A stretch of 64,000 bases of DNA, from positions 3,245,501 to 3,309,500 of the forward strand of contig NC_092570.1 in assembly GCF_037975245.1 (NCBI RefSeq), written 5' to 3'. This stretch comes from Apostichopus japonicus (lineage: Eukaryota; Echinodermata; Holothuroidea; Aspidochirotida; Stichopodidae). A program made the position numbers and the translations under genes. Below are positions 38,449 through 52,147 of the stretch, piece after piece. Below the pieces are notes generated by a model. It had not been told where the DNA came from, made no database searches, and saw only the letters and a program-made list of their open reading frames with translations. Position 1 is the stretch's first letter. Each line of letters opens with the position of its first letter.

Positions 38449-38599
38449 TACGCAGTCAATATATATGACGAACGAATAGGAGGGAAAAAATTGCAGAGGC
38501 TGTCGCACTATAACATTACACCTCTTCCCCTTTGTTAAGTGACAAAGCTCACAGGATAACAATTACTGCCAACAAAATTTGATTTTGAGTTCTGAGGGG

Positions 38600-41500
38600 T
38601 AAGCGGATTATCTTTTACCAGGGAGCGAATTAGGAATACACACGAAATATACAAGACATTGTATCGCATTCTCTATTCCATGAAAAGTCCCTCATAGTAC
38701 TCTCCCCATTACATCACTCCCCCCCCATTTAACCCCACCCCAACTTCGCTGCCCAACCAACCTATACGCTGATGTTGCATACCTAACTGAGCCATCTCAC
38801 AAACTTCAAAAAAGCATTCTGAAGGAAACCCACATTTTGATTTTTCTGGAGGATGACACTCCCTTCCCCCTACACGGGGAGGGGGTTAAGGTGAATGAAC
38901 CCATCATATAAAATCCTAAATCAACTCTCTCTCCTACATCCTTATCCCTCCTCAAATTATCAAGGTTAGGCTTTTTCCCCGTCTGGGAAAACGATCATAC
39001 AAGCAGTCGACCAATTAAAACTAATATACAATTAATTACAAACGGTTTATGAGCCACAGAATTGCTGAAGGTACAACGAACGAAACGGATGAGTAGCATC
39101 ACACACACTACAGCAGAGCTGAAGAGTGCAGTGGAAAATAATTTCAAGTTCAATAAGTTCAATAATTTTCGGACGGTTGCTTCCGAATGCTACTGTTTGC
39201 AACGACGTCACTCGGGCTTTTAGCGCTCAATGCACTTTTGTCGCGAACATAAGTCTTTAGCACGCACAACCAGGTAGTAGGAAGTATAGATAACGGACGA
39301 AGGCGAGGAGGCCAACGTACTTCCACGGGACGTGATTCTGATCATTTTTTTAAATTTTTGAACTACAGACGATTGCTGCGTATCATAATGTTATCTACTC
39401 GTCTGATCGTGTGGGAGCTAAAACCGGGATGCGTTCTCACAATAGTGATGGTTGCTTAGTAGAGACACTCCACGCCCGTTTAAACAATGAAAACAATACG
39501 AGGTGTGTAGTTAAGTGGGTGGAATCATTAACAAGGAAAGTGGGGAGATGTTTTGTTTGCCTTTACCCTTTTATGGGAAGGTTTTGATTTTGGTCTTTTC
39601 TGTTCCCCTTTCCTTCAGCCATCGTTTCACTCCAGCCCTTGCGTAACAATAATTGATAACCCTGGTTTAAGATTATAACAGAAATCAAAACCAGTGAGGG
39701 TAACTGCCACTGGTGTGGAAACCATGAACAATGGCCCCATCACTACGGTAACCAAGGGTAGAGTCACGTGCACGGGACTGCCTTGTCAATCCTCACCATG
39801 GCAACCCAACCCATTGTTGTAGTAAAATGTTATATCCAAGACATTGTATTATCTTCTCAGCAAACAGCACATGCTGTCTCCCCAGCCCCCTCCAACCCCC
39901 CCCCACCCACATTGACTGCTGAGAGATATAGCAACAAAACTTGAGTCCCCTTCAGTTAAACTTTGTGATGACACAACAAGTGGGAGAAAGAATATCGTCG
40001 TCCTCAATTCAACTTCACAACTTAATAGTTACCCCCAAAAGTGCAGTTGCTGAAGGTTGTGGGGGGGGGGAAGAGGGGGAATTTTTGGTCGTGGTATTTC
40101 TAAATTACTGTCGTTACTGTCGTTATGTTGGTAAATATCTGTCACTCAACCGGAACGAATTAAGTTTTGAATAAAACTTTTGTTTTGAACAAAATTATAG
40201 TCCAAAGGTCTTGATGGCACTTCAGTCAACACTTATCTTCCATGCCATTCACTGAGACCAGCTTACTAATCTGTCTTCCAGAGACTGGTTTACCCCCAAG
40301 ACCTTGTCGATTGTCAGTAGCTCCCCAACCCCCCCCCCCCCCCCTGGACAATAGGAGACAAAAGATGGTACATGCAACTGACGAGTAGGGGAAGGGGGGT
40401 ATGGGAAAATATGTGTGTGCATGGGTTGCAATCTGTTCCAAAAAAGAAATTTGGCTTCTGGTAAACTGAATGGCTTTCTGATAAGTCAATGTGGTAAAAA
40501 TTATAAATTTATTATCATATCTACTACGGACATAAACCGACATACTTTTGAAGGTACCTAACATCCTGTTAAAATCTGACGATATCATCTTGTTTGAGAG
40601 GACCCAAAAATACAATGCTCTGCTATTCCTACTGAACCAAGATGAACAATATCTGGATTAGCTGGTGTCACTGTTCAACTTTCCAACGTTGATACATAAT
40701 TGATAATTAAAATTGGTCTGACTCACTCACTGACTGTCGGAATTTAATATTTGTATTCTTTTCATTCCTGTCTTTGTCTTCTTTTTCTTATTAAAGTGTA
40801 GAGGGAGAAAAAAAAAAGTTGTTGACGATTTAGACACAGTCTGACTCACGAGAGACTTCCCCCGAATGCAGACAGCAATATTATTATCTGTTTGAGGGAT
40901 TAGAAGGGAACACGAAGTTTAGTGACATCAGTGCATAGTTATGATGAAACAAATATAATCCTGCCAAAAACAACAAAAACAGTAATGACTAAGGTCTGAA
41001 GGAAGACTAAACCAAAACCTATTCAAAATCTCATGCAGACAAGCAAATTTGAAGAGGGGGGAGGGGTGGGGTGGGAATGGGGGCATTATGCATCTTTCAG
41101 TGAACTTTTGACAGTAACTGTGCTCCTAATCAAAGGAGACATCCCTTATGCAAAACAAATTTTTATGCACATTTTGTAAGGTTATGCCACAAAAAAAAGG
41201 GTTATGATTTTTAAAATGATTCCAACAGCATTGCTCCCCCCCCCCCCCAAATTGAATCAATTTGATACACCACCAATGGAGATAACACGTGCCCGAGAGT
41301 TCTACCAAGTAACCCACATACACTCGAGAGGTTGCCCTTTGGAATACAAACGGAGGACTAGTAGGTGGGCAGAAGGCGACACATTAACCTGTTTTGGGGG
41401 TACAGATATTTGCTTGCAAGGTCCCACCCCCTAGGGTTTAGATGTCTGTACCCCTGTTGCTTCCACAGATGAGTGACTCTGCAATTCCGGTCGACTTCCT

Positions 41501-42930
41501 ATAAACCCGCCCTACATTTCTCTTCTATCCCCTGTGCTCTCCGGAAAGATTCGGTTCGCTGGTCTCCGCTGTACCACAGAGCACGCCTGAACCACTTACA
41601 ATCACAATTAAATTTGGGTGAAATCTTTGACATCTGATAACTTAATCGTTGACTTATGTAAGATATTTTGCTGGTGACAAATTTTCTCAGGCAATTTGGT
41701 TTTCTCTAGGTATTAGGTATTCTCTACATACATGTGTACATACCTCAGTTTTTCTCTCAGACTTTTTCAAGTCTGACCACATTAACCAGACAAGTACATT
41801 GTTCCATTGTCATCCCCCCCTCTTTTTTTCTATTGTTTTTTCTTCTTTTACTCGATTATTTACAGCACGTCCTCTCCTTGTAGGGGGGTGATCGAAACGG
41901 ACGGTATCGCGCTGCTCACAGAGCCGGGATAATTAAACGTGACGATTACAAAAAATACTCTCCAGCACTTTTTGAAGATGATCCTGGTTACCAAAATCAC
42001 ACTGTTGTCCTAACCATGAATTGCAGTAAGTAAGTATGAACTGTACACATCGGGCACACAGTGGAGATTTTAAAAAATTGTGACCAATTTTTCGTCGCTT
42101 ACATGATTGGTTGTGAGCATTGCAAAGAATTTCCTCTGCAAAGTTCACCTCGATAATTTAATCAAAATCATTCGAAACTTGTGTATTACAAGCCTAGCAG
42201 CAGTGCATGGGGATTAATGGCCTAGTGGGTATGGGTAATCATACCAAGTTCCTGGAATTGGCAAAAATAAAAAATCTGAACATTGTTTAATCTTGCCATT
42301 TCACTGCCAGGGTCACTTAAATGCATGTAGATTTTCTTAAAAATTCCACAAAACGATATATTTTAATCTAAGGAGGCCCTTAAAAATTGAACTAAATTAA
42401 AAAATTCATGAATGGCAGAGGAAATGGTCAAAGACATTTTTGCTTTTGACTGTTCGCTACAGCAAGTAAAAGAAGTTTGCAATTTTAAAGGGTGGACTTC
42501 AACGTCAATCATTGAGACAGTATTTCGTTTTGCATGTTTGACTACATGAGACTGACATATGGTCACGGCCTAAATCTGCATTTCCAGCATGGACAGTCAC
42601 ACTGGTTTTCACAGGGGTCATGTCATGACACAGGGGTCAAAAGGTACTGAGCCTTCTGCCTACCTTCAATGAAATACAGTATTTTGGGCAAAAAGTGATT
42701 CCGTCAAACTTTTCGAGACTATTGGGATCAATTTTGGCAACAGTGAGAACCCGTTCAGGACGCCCTGCTCAACCTCATATCTTAAACAAAAGTATGTGTA
42801 AAAATGTAAGTAATTGAATACACATCATAACCCCCCCCCCACCCCACCCAGAGAAATAACCATGGAGGTAACCATAGTGGAGTCTAAGAGGAAAGATTCC
42901 TATGCAGCAACAGAAAGCCTGTTATACATA
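38600..42930. other. Non-coding block
   Basis: No gene is supported. Bases 39050-39470 are relatively CpG-containing, as a promoter or 5' exon might be, without an identifiable coding frame. Poly-C of 16 lies at 40329-40344 and poly-C of 12 at 41237-41248; G-rich tracts lie at 41056-41082. The 120-129-codon frames here cross those tracts or the repeat at 42938. Confidence 0.5.
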
Positions 42931-42937
42931 CAAAGTA

Positions 42938-43264
42938 ACAATACTGACTATTGTTAATTGTTATCTGCCAACCTAGAACCATCTCTGTCACTTTCTGTAA
43001 CAATACTGACTATTGTTATCTGCCAACCAAGAACCATCTCTGTCACTTACTGTAACAATACTGACTATTGTTATCTGCCAACCAAGAACCATCTCTGTCA
43101 CTGTTCTGTAACAATACTGTCTATTGTTATCTGCCAACCTAGAACCATCTCTGTCACTTTCTGTAACAATACTGACTATTGTTATCTGCCAACCAAGAAC
43201 CATCTCTGTCACTGTTCTGTAACAATTCTAACTATTGTTACCTGCAAACTAAGAACCATCTCTT
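42938..43264 (+). repeat. 55/56 bp minisatellite, about six units
   Basis: Unit starts (TGTAACAATACTG) are at 42996, 43051, 43107, 43162 and 43218, with a partial unit before and a diverged end after. Spacing alternates 55, 56, 55, 56 because units end alternately in CACTTTC or CACTTAC and CACTGTTC. This two-step higher-order pattern implies duplication of a dimer. Both the 120-codon + frame and the 74-codon - frame are repeat artefacts. Confidence 0.92.
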
Positions 43265-43269
43265 ATCAC

Positions 43270-46200
43270 CTTCTCCTAAAGAGGAAACATTGTCAAGTGG
43301 CAAAAATCCTCAACTGTTAAATTAAAACAAACAATAACAAACCAACAAAACAAACAAACACAACAATGGGTAAACAACTACTCAACTCAGAACCAAAACC
43401 ACCACATTTTCTGTCTCCCTCGACTAGAGGTGCCTTCCACTACCTAGGAACACCTCTGAGTGACCCCAACCTGGGTAGACACTTAACAGTCAACCTTCTC
43501 ACAAACTCAATCGCATAATAACAGTTTAAATTTCCACCCTTTATAACAGAGAGCAAAAAAAGAAGAAGAAGAAGAAGAAGGAAAAAAAACAGAACCTCTC
43601 CGACAAAAAGGATGTATACCAAAATTTCTTGGCTAAGTTGGTGCTTTCTAAATCTCCATCCGCCTGTTGATAAGGTTTTTTCCCTCCCCTCTTTTTCTTT
43701 AAATTCTCTAGTGTCTCCCTGTTTCCTTCGTTCACAGGGGGCAAGGACGATTGGGTGACTTTCTCAGCTGTCAATAACAACCTGCAGGCGACCTGCGTAA
43801 AAATAAACGGACAGAGAAGGAACATTTACAGTCTTCCAGTTGAAAACAGAAACATGAACAAATTTGAACAAACCTAGTTGTGAACTGTGTATAAGGATAG
43901 TGAAATGGATCCTGTCACAGCCTGTTGTTTCTCAACGAGAGAGAGAAATAAAATCACATTTTTGAATGATTTTCTTATCACAAACGTCGAGGTCTACCCT
44001 TCGATGTGCCATCCCCATAGGCCTACTTTTGGCAAAAATTTGGGGCTGAATTTTAACCTCTGGATTACGCTATGTGCTCGCTAGAATGTGAGCGGATTAC
44101 GGCTCTCGCCGATAGAAATATAATTGCATCGAGTAATAGACATTTCAGTCAAAAATTGCAAGTTATAATAAGACTGTTTTCCAAATAGGTCCCCATACGT
44201 CTCTCTTTTTATTTTTTTTTCCGGGGAAACCAGGATCCCCATGGATTTCAGTGATCACTGAGTGTTGAATAAGACAACTGTTTCCCGTGAAAAGAATAAC
44301 CTTACCGCCGGACAGACTCAATGAACAAACTGAATATACATTCAATGACTGCTGTGTGTAACAGCAGCAACTACAATTTCAATACTGAAAAAGCAAAAAT
44401 CATGTAGCTTAAATTGTGTTAATTCAAGGAAAGAAAAAAGTGGCCAAGTGAGAATTGGATTTTTTCAGCCAGTAGATGTTTTTTTTTCTAAGGTATTGGT
44501 CTTGTTTTTTAAAACAAAGTGCTAAAACTGTGGAATTCTAACCTGTACCCTACCCTCTGGTTTTTAAGTTTTTAAAGTAATTGATCAACAGCCAGAAATA
44601 TTTCAAGTCCTTTTTTTGCCCCTCCTGAAAAACAGCCAAATCCACAAGTAATTTAGCTGTCGTGAAGCCTGAATTTCAAGGCATGGTCCCACAGACACTT
44701 TTTCAATTGTTAGCATTATTCAAAAGTTATGTAAGAAGCAAAAATAAGAAATTTTTTCAAGTTTCCAACTTTGTCTTCAAAATCTTGAAAACTTAACTAG
44801 TCGAGCTTTAGGCACTACATTTGTTATGGGATTTTAGCGTCGAATAGCTGAAACAACTCAAAAGGCTGCTTTTAGACAACAAAAAGATAAAAATATATAT
44901 GAACAACGATAATAAAAAGAAAAGGCAGTGTTGATGGACTCAACCATGGAAAAAAAGCTGCTTGTAGTTACAATAATAACTTTATCCATTTCAACTACTT
45001 TTGAATACATATTGCCAATCACTTGCGGACACAATTGACTAATTTCAGACAAAAGGGTTCTGCAATCTTATCCTTTCCTCAATCTTGGGCCAAAGTTGAC
45101 AAAATTTAGTTAATAGTACAATATCTTACTAGATTCCTAATCAGTGAGACCAATGTATTATAACAGTAACTGTTTGAAAATTGAAACTTTGATCCAGCAA
45201 AAGGTTTTGTTTGCATATTAAACCACAAACACTTTTCAGGTCAATGCTTACAAAATTAGATAATCTGCTTGTTGAAAACACAACTGAAACAAAGTAGTAA
45301 TAAATCGGTTCAAATTGTTACAGGAAAATCCTGGTGCTGTGACAAGAACTTTCTTATTGTAGCAACGACAGAATTGAAAGATCAATTCTTGTTGTAAGCT
45401 TTTCATCTTCTACAATTTTTGAAAATAAATCAAACAGCTTTTTTAATATTATGTTAGACTGAAAACTTGATAGAATAAAAGTTCTTCAGAGTGAAGGCAA
45501 TCACTGGTTGTACAGAGTAATTAAAGTAAGGCCAGTAGCGGATGGGGCTGCGGGTTGGGGGAAGAGGGGTGGTGGGAGGTGGTGTGGAGGAGGTGGACGG
45601 GTGGTGGTGCCGAGGAGGCAGGGAAGTAGAAAAATTACCATCCGCCTTGAGAGACATCTTCCTCCATTTCAGTTTAGTTACCATTCTGTGGGCAAAAATG
45701 TATTGTCTCGTTTTGCATCTGATAACCCTTATGCCCGATTTCATAACTCCTGGGGTGACTTTTGGGTGGATTACAACAACAGTAATTTTCAGGTACCAGA
45801 TCTTTCTTTCTTCAACAGTCGTGTTTGATTCCCCCAGACTGTAAGCAATTCTAGCAGAGAAGCGTTTTGGGCTGTCGCATATTTGCAGCTGACAGGTTCG
45901 CCATATTTCTCATAAATAAAATAGTAGGTATTTCGACAGATTAATATAAGTACAAAAAATCTTCAAGTTTCTAAAATTTCTTGAAATAGAATCTTTTCAC
46001 CGAGTGAGTTCACGAAAAAGTTTAAAAATGGAAATAACAACGTGGAAAAAGGAAAGAAAAAAAAAAGGAACTGAAAAAATCCGTGAGATTTTATCTGATT
46101 TAAGATGCCATGCTTGTAACCTACAGAGTACAATACAACTGTTTGTCTCATATTCTTGGAACGTTCGTTTCGGTGCGGCGGGGGGGGGATAACAAAAATG

Positions 46201-48300
46201 ATAAGAACTCCCCGACAATGTGTTTGCATTTATTATTTGATTATACCGCATGTGTTTTATACTAAAATAATTTTCCCAGGCTTTTATACATACATCTGTT
46301 TGCTCCTTTTTTTTAAAGATAGTTCTTAAAAATCCCTCAACTTTCCCATGGGAATTTAAATAAAACTTCAAGTAGACTGAATATAAGCCATTGAGCAAAC
46401 ACAGGCTGGGCAAATATACTTTTTACAAAGGGAACAGGTTGCCTAAACGAAAAACAGTTTTAAAAAAAGATACCAAATCCTTTTTATCCTTTTTGGCAAA
46501 CTATCAGCAAAAAAAAAAAAAAAAAACAGGCTCAAATGTGTCAAAAGCAAATTAACCAAAGTTTTTACCCCGAATATTGGCTAAGACAGACATACAATAA
46601 ACTATTAATCAAACAGATGGATTGCATCGACTGCATCAATGAGCTGAACGGGCCTATTCACCGTCAAAACAACGGATTTGAAAGCATTGAAAGCAATTTT
46701 GAACAAAACAGTCTTGTAAGTGCCTTTTAAACCGTGAGAAAATTTCCAGTTTAGTAACAGAGTCAACAGTTTTGTTGTCTGGCAACAAAAGGCCAAAAAT
46801 CAGTACAGTGAGCATAAAGAGAAAATTGATCGGGTCTATAGATACACTCTTATCTTTGAAGTAATAAAAAATTGCTTTGTATTATATCAACTTGGTTCAT
46901 TAAATAAGGTACCTTTGAGGGCGTAAATACAATGCCAAGCTAACCCTTTGATGGACTTTTTCTACTTCTTCCCACCAGATCGCTTTGTGGTAACAAAGGG
47001 AAGACACCCAGGTGCACGAACAGTCATTTAAAAAGCCTCCTTTTTTCAACTGCATTCTATTCCAGAGTTGTATAACATCTAGTTAAGATTGAAATGCTGA
47101 TAAGGAAGAGTGCGTGTAACCTTTTGTCCCCCGGTAACCAAAAAAAAACTTGGCACCGATGAAATGAGGAACAAAAACGCAAGTTTTGTCCCCCCCCTAC
47201 CTTCCCCCACCCCCTTTTTGCTGGTTTGGCCTATCACTGCAGACCTAAGATACAGTCTTCCAGCAAGCTTACAAATTCTGAGAGAGTAGTACAAGTGATA
47301 GTGGTTGTCATTTACAAAATATCCAATGATTTCTTGGACGTTTTAACATCTTTCAACTTTTTTTATTTTCCACTACTACCACACTCAAAACAGCCCACCA
47401 TTCAGGCAAGAAACTATGATGGAATTGTCACCTACTGTATGGACTGGTTATGATCTGAGAAAAGGGTCTATTGTAGGCTGGAGAACTTTATCGATAGGTC
47501 AGACTTATAAATGGACAAGATTGTCTGTGGAAATTGTCTGGTATAGAATCTAGTCTTGAAAAAAGACTTAAAGGTTTAACTTGTAAAGGACAGTATTTGT
47601 CTAAGTTCCTGTCTGTCAAGATATACCTAAACACCAGAAGGTGTGAGTACTGTGCTTGTCCTTGGGGAGCATCAGTCAGGCAAACATTTTTTAAATTATT
47701 TTGAATATTCTTATCAGAGGAACTATTAAGTTGATTATGTTTTTAGTCCAGTCCAAATTTTTCACCTGTTTCCTTAAGGTTTCCTTCAAGGTAACTTTCT
47801 TTCTCAACTCCTATTTTGTATGTTCTAGAGAAGGTTAAACCTTCAACAAGATGTCCATGCTTCCTACAATAATACAGTCGCTTTGCTTCTGCATACAGAA
47901 GAAAAAACAAAAAAAACTTTGTCCAATAAGCTGGTAGGCCTGCAGTTCGTAAATTTTGTTGACATTAATTTTGGTGGATCTGTCAAAAGCATCCTGAGTT
48001 CCTGACCTGCAAATCTGTTTTCATTCAGTTTTCCTTCCATCATTTCCATGACAACAGGGAAGAAATGGAAATGCTTAAGAGCGACTGAGAAGTGATCATG
48101 CGTGCCATTTTCCTCAATCGGCTCCAAGGTTGGTAAGACACACTACACACGGTCAAACCAAACTAAACCCTATCTTCCTAAGAATGGGGGGGGGGGGAGG
48201 GGGGTGGATGGCCTTCTCATATAGAGCTACCATGACGACTGTCCTGAGGTCAAAGTTCAACATAAACAACTGCTGACTATTTTGTTAGCTTTACCTGGGG
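43270..48300. other. Non-coding block downstream of the minus-strand gene
   Basis: No exon could be supported. A (GAA)n tract lies at 43556-43583, G-rich sequence at 45542-45625, an A run at 46510-46526 and a G run at 48187-48197. The 96-106-codon frames around 45454-45844 come from the G-rich tract. Some of this could be further 3' UTR of the minus-strand gene if the donor at 48494 is used. Confidence 0.5.
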
Positions 48301-48325
48301 CTGGCGATTCCTAAAATATCATGTT

Positions 48326-48331
48326 TTTATT
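48326..48331 (-). terminator. Candidate poly(A) signal
   Basis: AATAAA on the minus strand lies about 165 bases past the stop codon of the minus-strand gene (48499-48497). It would serve if the last exon is not spliced at GTAAGG (48494-48489). It is the nearest canonical hexamer I noticed, but such words are common in AT-rich DNA. Confidence 0.3.
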
Positions 48332-48494
48332 AATTTTCTGGATATTCCTACCCCATGATTACATCAAAGTTGCCACTGCAAAAAGCTGTCAAAAGGTCTG
48401 TGCTAGCAGAGGGATGACAGCGCTCCTATCTGCAGGAAGATTAAAAGAGGAACAGCGCTGGCTACGACCTAACCCTGACTTCCCATCACCTTAC

Positions 48495-48691
48495 CTTCAT
48501 TCGCCCTCAGCCGGTTCCGATACACTCTCAGCTTCCTCGGGTGCCTGGGGGGTCGGTGCTGCAGGTTCTGTTGTCTGCTCCTGGGGAATGCTAAGGGTGT
48601 TGTTGATGGTGTTTGGGGGGTTGCCCGGTTGCGGTGTTGTCGAACTGCTGGGCTGCTGATTGTTCAGAGGTTGAGGTTGCTGTTGGCTATT
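48495..48691 (-). CDS. Last coding exon of unrecognised minus-strand gene
   Basis: The exon opens after a good acceptor (TTCTTTCTGCATTACAG) and reads 64 codons to TGA (48499-48497). The sequence is Gln/Pro/Asn-rich (NSQQQPQPLNNQQPSSSTTP...), then acidic and Pro/Ala-rich, ending EPAEGE. This looks like a disordered tail of the kind found in nuclear regulators or RNA-binding proteins. Two bases after the stop lies a strong donor, AG|GTAAGG, so the stop codon ends virtually at a splice junction and an extra 3' UTR exon may follow. Phase is 0 and joins the exon at 50852-50938. The family is unknown to me. Confidence 0.8.
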
Positions 48692-48699
48692 CTGTAATG

Positions 48700-50851
48700 C
48701 AGAAAGAAAAAGGAAAAAGTGTCAGAGTTTAAAATGATGCATAACATTCAAACAGATGAACAGATGATAAAAAAAAACAAGAAAAAAATAGAATCAAACC
48801 ATTTCAATATTTTACAGTTTAGTAACTTAAACAAAAGTGCATTGAAAAGTTACCTTTCATCAGAACTACGCCTCCATAACACCCCGCCCCCCCTCCCCCT
48901 TGTCGATGCCGTATGAAGCTATCTATGATTAACGAAAGGTTATTATGTCTCCCCACTCCCCTACAAAAACCTGTCATCCAATCTACAAACTTCCATATGC
49001 TCTGTTTGTGTCATTTAAGAAAAAAAATGTATTAGGAATTTGTGTGTGTGGGAAGTGTCACCACGGTGTAAATTTGGTTGGAGACTGGGGGGGGGGAAGA
49101 AAAAAAGAAGCATGCTTAGCAAATTTCTGTTCTTTATATTCAAAGTGACAGCCAGAATTGAAAGGGACAATTCAGCAAGGTAATACAATAATTCCATGAA
49201 ACGATGCAGAACAATTTCAAGTTTGAAAGGAGTTGTAGATCACAAAAGGCCTTTGTTACCAGTCACAAGATCAAGGTCGCCGTGTGCATCCAACCCTAAC
49301 GAGTTGGGTTGCAACAAAAGGACAAAAGGTTTTGTGGCAATTATCTTCTCAGCACAACGACCTGTAATTATTGCTTTTTTAGGTACGAACATAAAGCGTG
49401 ATGGACTGATTGGGATCTTTTCGTGGACTCACAGTTATTCAAAAGTTTTGATCAAAATCACTTCGTGACTTTCTGCAGGTGTATCTTTTTACAAAAAGAT
49501 ACGGGTAGGTGGGAGGTATACAACGTTTTCAATGGACCCCAAAATAGCTGCATAAAAGATCATAGATTGGACTCGGGGGATGAACAATTAGTGATACACT
49601 GAATGCAACAATTGCTACTTTGATAACAAGGTACCAACTTAAACCCACTCAAATAAAAAAAAATTGCCCAATTGAATGAATACTTTAGATATTTGCTTTC
49701 ACACAAAACACTCTTTAAAAGGAGGACCTTCAACTTACCATCAATGACAGAAAATACCAAAATATACCATGACATGATATTCAAATACCCAAAAGTGAAT
49801 TCGACAATTTAATTGAGAGGCACTATTCTATAATTATTTATGCCTATGATATACATTTTTTTCTCTTTTTTTTCTGTTCTCATGGTATACATGTCAGTGA
49901 TCAAAGTTGACAAAGCAAGAATGCTCCTTTAATGCTAAATTGAAGACAAGGCAAGTGAAGCCAATAAATTTAAGCAGTTTTATCAGAGTACAAAAGGGGA
50001 AGCCTATAAATTTAAGCAGTTTTATCATCACAAGTATTACAAAAGTTTCTAGCAGTTTATATACATGTTTGAGGAAATACTGGGGGTTCACAAGTCTCTT
50101 CCAAGATGGTCAAAACAAAGGTTTTCCGCATTTCCCCCACCATCCCCCTCCCAACCCCTCTCCCTCCCAAATGTAAGAAACACGTTTCTTTCATTGATTT
50201 TCCTTTCCAATCATGCTTTCTTGTTTTCCACAGGCAGGTTTATCTGGTATCCTAAAATAATATTCTTCCAAATGACTTTAATGGGTTTCTTTTTATAACA
50301 GCACATTCTGTCTTTTGATTTTGCTTTTTAGTGCAACTTTTTCTCATTCTTAAACTTAAGGACTGCTGGATCAGACATGTCTCCAAGTTTATGCACTTCT
50401 GAATTAAAGACTTCCTATTAATCATGGTACAAGTTATAAAGTTTGTAATACTTGAATGGAGATGACACCGTTTAAATCTACCCTACTTTCAACGGTCGGG
50501 TCTTCTTCGGTATTCACAATCACCGATTAATAGCCCCTCCCCCCACACCCTAACGATACATTAAGTGGGTCAGCTTGTATTCATATTTATGCAAAATTAG
50601 TTAGCGATTTAATTTCCGGATCGTTATCTCACGGTAGGCTCTCCTTATCATCGTCACCTAGTTTTAATTTCTAGATCGACATCAATCACAGTCGATTTGA
50701 GTGGAAGCTTCCTGTTCCCGAACATACTAGGAGAGAAATGATGTCATATTCTAGACACGACCGATGCTTCCACGACAAACCGACATATAACATGAACAAT
50801 TTCACAATGGGGGCATTTGGGAGATTACGGATGTGGCGTCAGTTCTTTTAC
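48700..50851. other. Intron of the minus-strand gene
   Basis: This is the 2.2 kb between the last two coding exons. It holds C-rich (48885-48900, 50140-50170) and G-rich (49087-49097) patches. An internal direct repeat, AAATTTAAGCAGTTTTATCA, occurs at about 49966 and 50009. I see no additional exon. Confidence 0.6.
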
Positions 50852-50938
50852 CTGTGCTGTGATTTCTGGCTGCGAGTTATAAGTCATGGCAGAGTCCGAA
50901 CCTTCCTGCTCATCCATTACTTCAACTTCTTCTTGTTC
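50852..50938 (-). CDS. Internal exon of the same gene, acidic segment
   Basis: The exon is 29 codons (87 bases), phase 0 at both ends, so it could be skipped without a frame change. The acceptor is CATCTATTTACAG|GAACAA and the donor CAG|GTAAAA. It encodes an acidic stretch EQEEVEVMDEQEGSDSAM followed by TYNSQPEITAQ. It joins LYPDE upstream and NSQQQP downstream without a break. Glu/Asp density suggests a disordered acidic region. Confidence 0.8.
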
Positions 50939-51695
50939 CTGTAAATAGATGAACGAAAGGAAGACAATCAGATACTGCCTTGAAATGATTTAAGAATACA
51001 TTGTTTTATAACTTGAAAGCCACGACAAGGAGGAAGGCATGGGTTGGTAAAGGTGGGGGGAAGAGGAGGAGGGAGAAGGATGGCATTGTATTTCCTGATT
51101 GATGACAGGCAGGAACCCATCATACTGATGCCAGACTGTCAAAGTGCCCTTCCAGTTTAACCTGCACAATTTTTTACACTTGAGGTAGAAATGAGTATGA
51201 TGTTTAATAGGTATTCGTTTTAACTCCTGTGTTAACGAGCTTGTTCATTCCATGACACAGAAAGGTATTTTCTCATGATCATAATGATAATAATGTTGTT
51301 TTATTTGTTTGTTGTTTTGTTTGTTTATTTGTTTTGTTTATTTTCTTTGTTTTGTACAGATCTATGCATATTCAGACACCTCCACTTTTGAACTCACTAT
51401 ATGCTTTCCATGAAATCAACTGACCATACCTTTACGACCACGTGAGTGAAGTTTAGTATCCAAGGTGATATCATTATACCATCTTTATGACCGCTGTACA
51501 GATAGGTAAACAACTTCAGCGCAAGGCAATGTAGAGCCTGTAAATAGCATTTTCAAAGTTTCCTTTTTCATGATATTGTGTCTTTAGCATTAATTCTCTT
51601 TTTTTGTTGTTGCTGTGTGTGTCTGACTCCTCCCCCCACGCCTGCCCACCACTCACACCCAAGTCATTACAGGAGAGATTCCCGAACACAATTCT

Positions 51696-51745
51696 GTGTC
51701 CACATTCCGAGTTTTGTGTCCACATTCTGTGTCCACATTCAGAGT
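51696..51745 (+). repeat. Short tandem repeat TGTGTCCACATTC
   Basis: Three units of TGTGTCCACATTC, two of them followed by CGAGTTT or AGAGTTG. It lies in an intron of the minus-strand gene. Confidence 0.8.
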
Positions 51746-52110
51746 TGGAAATTTGCATATATACCCATTGCACACTTTAGAGTAATATTCCAGTGGCTGA
51801 AGTTGATTGCCTATCAAAAATGCTGGTCCAAACCATATCCTTGTCGCATTTTCTTTGACAAATTTGGTGATATTTTGTGAAGACATCTAACAAAAGTATG
51901 ACGTGAAAGATATCACTCAGATGAAAAACTTTTTTTTCCCTTTTTTATACTATTTTACTCATTTATATATTTATAGAGACGGTGTATTTGATGCAAATTC
52001 TATATACAGAAAATATCAATACAGAAATGACTTCACAAAAGACCACACAATGTTCGGATGAGAGGCTCATTCTACCTAAATACTGCTAGTACACTGAACT
52101 ACATGAACCT

Positions 52111-52147
<37 letters not shown>

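Noticed and set aside
45454-45844. Pro/Ser/Thr-rich minus frame and Gly-rich plus frames
   Set aside because: Composition is explained by the G-rich tract at 45542-45625; no splice support.
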